6,989 nt of DNA, taken from positions 1 through 6,989 of the forward strand of contig DAVZJH010000091.1 in assembly GCA_052272885.1 (NCBI GenBank). The letters run 5' to 3'. The DNA is from Anaerovibrio sp052272885 (GTDB taxonomy: Bacteria > Bacillota > Negativicutes > Selenomonadales > Selenomonadaceae). Positions 5,133 through 6,989 of this stretch are shown here, piece by piece (positions within the stretch are counted from its first letter, which is position 1; each line of letters starts with the position of its first letter). The position numbers and the translations under genes are program-made. The notes under the pieces were generated by a model. That model was not told the DNA's origin and ran no database searches. It worked only from the letters and a program-made list of their open reading frames with translations.

Positions 5133-5558
5133 TTAGTCAGTGATAACGATACCCATGCTGCGGGCAGTACCCTCAATCATACGGGTAGCAGCCTCAACGC
5201 TTGCAGCGTTCAGATCCTGCATCTTGCTCTCAGCAATCTCCTGTGCCTTAGCACGAGGCAGAGTAGCAACCTTATTCTTGTTTGGTTCACCAGAAGCCTT
5301 CTCAATACCTGCAGCCTTCTTCAGAAGTACAGCAGCTGGAGGAGTCTTGGTAATAAAGGTAAAGGATCTATCCTCAAATACAGTAATCTCTACTGGAATA
5401 ATCAGACCAACCTGCTTAGCAGTTCTCTCATTGAACTCCTTAACGAAGGCCATGATATTAACACCAGCCTGACCAAGTGCAGGACCTACTGGAGGAGCTG
5501 GAGTAGCTTTACCAGCCTGAACCTGTAACTTTACCATTTTAGCGACTTTCTTTGCCAT
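5133..5558 (-). CDS. rplK: 50S ribosomal protein L11
   Basis: A 141-residue protein, the standard length, which binds the GTPase-associated centre of 23S rRNA, takes part in factor-dependent GTP hydrolysis and is needed for ribosome-linked stringent-response signalling. The N-terminal domain shows the proline-rich PAPPVGPALGQAGVNIM segment (about residues 20-36), the thiostrepton-site region in family members. The C-terminal RNA-binding domain begins near KTPPAAVLLKKAAG and ends in the diagnostic MIEGTARSMGIVI. The ATG has a near-perfect AAGGAGGTG ribosome site. It starts 26 bp after nusG and is cotranscribed with it. Confidence 0.98.
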   Translation of the reverse strand: MAKKVAKMVKLQVQAGKATPAPPVGPALGQAGVNIMAFVKEFNERTAKQVGLIIPVEITVFEDRSFTFITKTPPAAVLLKKAAGIEKASGEPNKNKVATLPRAKAQEIAESKMQDLNAASVEAATRMIEGTARSMGIVITD

Positions 5559-5584
5559 CTTGAATCCACCTCCTTAAATGGAAA

Positions 5585-6133
5585 TTAATTCTTTTCAACT
5601 TGATCGAAATCAAGTTCAACATTAGTTTCTCTGCCGAACATATCAACAAGAGCTTTAATCTTGCCCTTCTCGTCGTCAACAGATACAACTTTTGCTGCAA
5701 AATTTTCAAATGGGCCGGAGCAGATCTTTACTGTCTCCCCAACTTCTACATCAATATCATGTACAACCTTGGTCTTTTCTACGCCCATTTCCCTCAGAAT
5801 GTTCTCATACTCATCTTCAGTCAAAGGAATCGGCTTGGTGCCAGAACCTACAAAACCAGTAACGCCATCCGTATTGCGGACATCATACCAGGTTTTTTCA
5901 TTGACAATCATATTCACCAGGACATAACCTGGGAAAATCTTCCTCTTGATTACTTTCTCGACGCCGTCCTTCTTCTCAACCTCTTCCTTTTCAGGAATGA
6001 TTACATCGAAGATCTCGTTTTCCAGTCCCATGGACTGAACCTTCTGTTTGAGACTTTCCAGCACCTTGTTTTCGTAACCGGAATAGGTATGAACTACATA
6101 CCAGTGTCTAGCTGATTCTTTCTCGGATCCCAT
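5585..6133 (-). CDS. nusG: Transcription termination/antitermination factor NusG
   Basis: A 182-residue factor that binds RNA polymerase and affects elongation, pausing, Rho-dependent termination and coupling to ribosomes. The NGN domain spans about residues 9-115 (RHWYVVHTYSGYENKV, then KIFPGYVLVNM at 65-75 and the NTDGVTGFVG segment). The C-terminal KOW domain spans about 127-182, with VGETVKICSGPFENF and the closing FGRETNVELDFDQVEK. The length is normal. The ATG at 6131-6133 follows a GGAGGG ribosome site. It lies 21 bp after secE, the usual neighbour. Confidence 0.98.
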   Translation of the reverse strand: MGSEKESARHWYVVHTYSGYENKVLESLKQKVQSMGLENEIFDVIIPEKEEVEKKDGVEKVIKRKIFPGYVLVNMIVNEKTWYDVRNTDGVTGFVGSGTKPIPLTEDEYENILREMGVEKTKVVHDIDVEVGETVKICSGPFENFAAKVVSVDDEKGKIKALVDMFGRETNVELDFDQVEKN

Positions 6134-6154
6134 CCCAGACGCACCCTCCAGTCT

Positions 6155-6379
6155 TTAACGTACAATGAGATTAAACAATCTTGCGAAGAAGCTGTCACAA
6201 ATCCAGATAAGCGCACAGACAATGAACACAGTAATGCTAACCACCACAGTGTATTTTGCCAGTTCACGTCTGGTAGACCAGGACACCTTCTTCATCTCAG
6301 CAGAGACTTCACGCAAAAACTGCACAGGGTTAAAGCCTGAAGACTTCGGCTGAGCACCTGACGTCTTTGTCTCCGCCAT
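6155..6379 (-). CDS. secE: Preprotein translocase subunit SecE
   Basis: A 74-residue single-span membrane protein, the short form usual outside the Enterobacteria. It clamps SecY in the SecYEG protein-export channel. The cytoplasmic amphipathic helix has the family signature FLREVSAEMKKVSWSTRREL (residues 21-40). One transmembrane helix follows (about 43-63, hydrophobic from YTVVV to IWI), then a short basic tail. The start is the ATG at 6377-6379, with AGGA nine bases upstream. A TTG nine codons earlier has no ribosome site and would add a non-family extension. It lies between rpmG (48 bp away) and nusG, the canonical position. Confidence 0.96.
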   Translation of the reverse strand: MAETKTSGAQPKSSGFNPVQFLREVSAEMKKVSWSTRRELAKYTVVVSITVFIVCALIWICDSFFARLFNLIVR

Positions 6380-6427
6380 TGCTTCACATCCTGTCTTATA
6401 CTGCAAAACCCAACAACTGCGGACTAA

Positions 6428-6577
6428 TTACTTAGTCTCCTTATGCAGAGTGTGCTTCTTGCAGAACTTACAATACTTGTTGAATTCGATTCTATCAGGA
6501 TCGTTCTTCTTGTTCTTGTTGGTCTGATAGTTGCGGCTCTTGCACTCGGTGCAGGCCAACGTAACTGCATTGCGCAT
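6428..6577 (-). CDS. rpmG: 50S ribosomal protein L33, zinc-binding form
   Basis: A 49-residue basic protein of the large subunit near the E site. It starts MRNAVTLACTEC and ends HTLHKETK. The two zinc-knuckle pairs are intact, C9-x2-C12 and C36-x2-C39, so this is the zinc-containing (C+) paralogue and not the cysteine-free form induced under zinc starvation. The central part includes SRNYQTNKNKKNDPDRIEFNKYC, given here only as SRNYQTNKNKKN then DPDRIEFNKY, which is typical of L33. The ATG at 6575-6577 follows AAGGAGT at a normal distance. It is the first gene after the promoter at 6632-6660 and heads the rpmG-secE-nusG-rplK-rplA string. Confidence 0.96.
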   Translation of the reverse strand: MRNAVTLACTECKSRNYQTNKNKKNDPDRIEFNKYCKFCKKHTLHKETK

Positions 6578-6631
6578 TTTATGCACTCCTTCTGATTAGA
6601 TTATTGAGACACCACAAAATGTCACTGATAT

Positions 6632-6660
6632 AATTTATCACAAATACCTACGTATGTCAA
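6632..6660 (-). promoter_or_regulatory. Promoter of the rpmG-secE-nusG-rplK-rplA operon
   Basis: On the minus strand, a consensus TTGACA (6655-6660), a 17-bp spacer and TAAATT (6632-6637, 4/6) predict a start near 6625, about 48 nt before the rpmG ATG. It lies between the tRNA terminator and rpmG, in the only long AT-rich spacer of this region. Confidence 0.7.
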
Positions 6661-6710
6661 TAACTTCATAAGGAAATACTGACAATCCTGACATTTTATT
6701 TATCGGCATA

Positions 6711-6736
6711 ATAAAACCCCTCACAAGCAAGGGGTT
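6711..6736 (-). terminator. Terminator of the tRNA cluster
   Basis: AACCCCT (6715-6721) pairs with AGGGGTT (6730-6736) in a 7-bp stem with an 8-nt loop. On the minus strand it is followed by TTATTAT. It starts 12 bases beyond the CCA end of the last tRNA and separates the tRNAs from rpmG. Confidence 0.85.
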
Positions 6737-6748
6737 AAATCACATAGT

Positions 6749-6825
6749 TGGTGGCTGCGAAGAGATTTGAACTCCTGACACTCCGGGTATGAACCGAATG
6801 CTCTAGCCAACTGAGCTACGCAGCC
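6749..6825 (-). tRNA. tRNA-Met(CAT), elongator type
   Basis: A complete cloverleaf: acceptor GGCTGCG/CGCAGCC, D-stem GCTC/GAGC, anticodon stem TTCGG/CCGGA with loop TTCATAC (anticodon CAT), T-stem AGGAG/CTCTT with a TTCAAAT loop, discriminator A and encoded CCA. The fully paired acceptor shows it is not the initiator. A tRNA-Ile reading AUA through lysidine also carries CAT and cannot be strictly excluded, but the sequence looks like elongator Met. Confidence 0.9.
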
Positions 6826-6831
6826 ATATAA

Positions 6832-6907
<76 letters not shown>

Positions 6908-6910
6908 GAT

Positions 6911-6986
<76 letters not shown>

Positions 6987-6989
6987 ATG

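Overview
The window reads as chromosomal DNA of a low-to-medium GC anaerobic bacterium of the Firmicutes (Bacillota) type. The evidence is strong Shine-Dalgarno sequences before almost every gene, the order rpmG-secE-nusG-rplK-rplA-rplJ-rplL, Firmicutes-like tRNAs with encoded CCA ends, and an hcp / Crp-Fnr regulator / ferredoxin module typical of anaerobes. A Negativicutes host such as the Acidaminococcaceae is my best guess, but this is inference and not proven by the sequence.

Right part (about 6989 down to 3139, all on the minus strand): a compact tRNA cluster (initiator fMet, Thr-GGT, elongator Met) ends in a Rho-independent terminator. A new promoter then starts the gene string rpmG, secE, nusG, rplK, rplA. 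A candidate L1-binding RNA element, resembling the 23S rRNA L1 site, lies directly before the rplA Shine-Dalgarno sequence. A second strong promoter sits three bases after the rplA stop and drives rplJ-rplL through a roughly 150-nt L10 leader with a terminator/antiterminator switch. rplL is followed by a terminator, and rpoB does not follow it, which is unusual.

Left part (3138 down to 1): a Crp/Fnr-family regulator gene on the plus strand is divergent from hcp (hybrid cluster protein) and a ferredoxin-like partner on the minus strand. The 106-bp divergent region holds overlapping promoters. It also holds a 16-bp near-palindrome with 5-N6-5 geometry, centred exactly 41.5 bp upstream of the predicted hcp start point and overlapping the predicted start of the regulator transcript. 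The simplest model is a nitrosative-stress switch: the regulator activates hcp and the ferredoxin gene and limits its own synthesis. Hcp would reduce NO or hydroxylamine with electrons passed by the ferredoxin-like protein. The first 84 bases hold only a hairpin terminator and no supported gene.

No mobile element, CRISPR array or prophage was seen. The most informative signals are regulatory: the operator in the hcp/regulator intergenic region, the L1-mimic element and the L10 attenuator.
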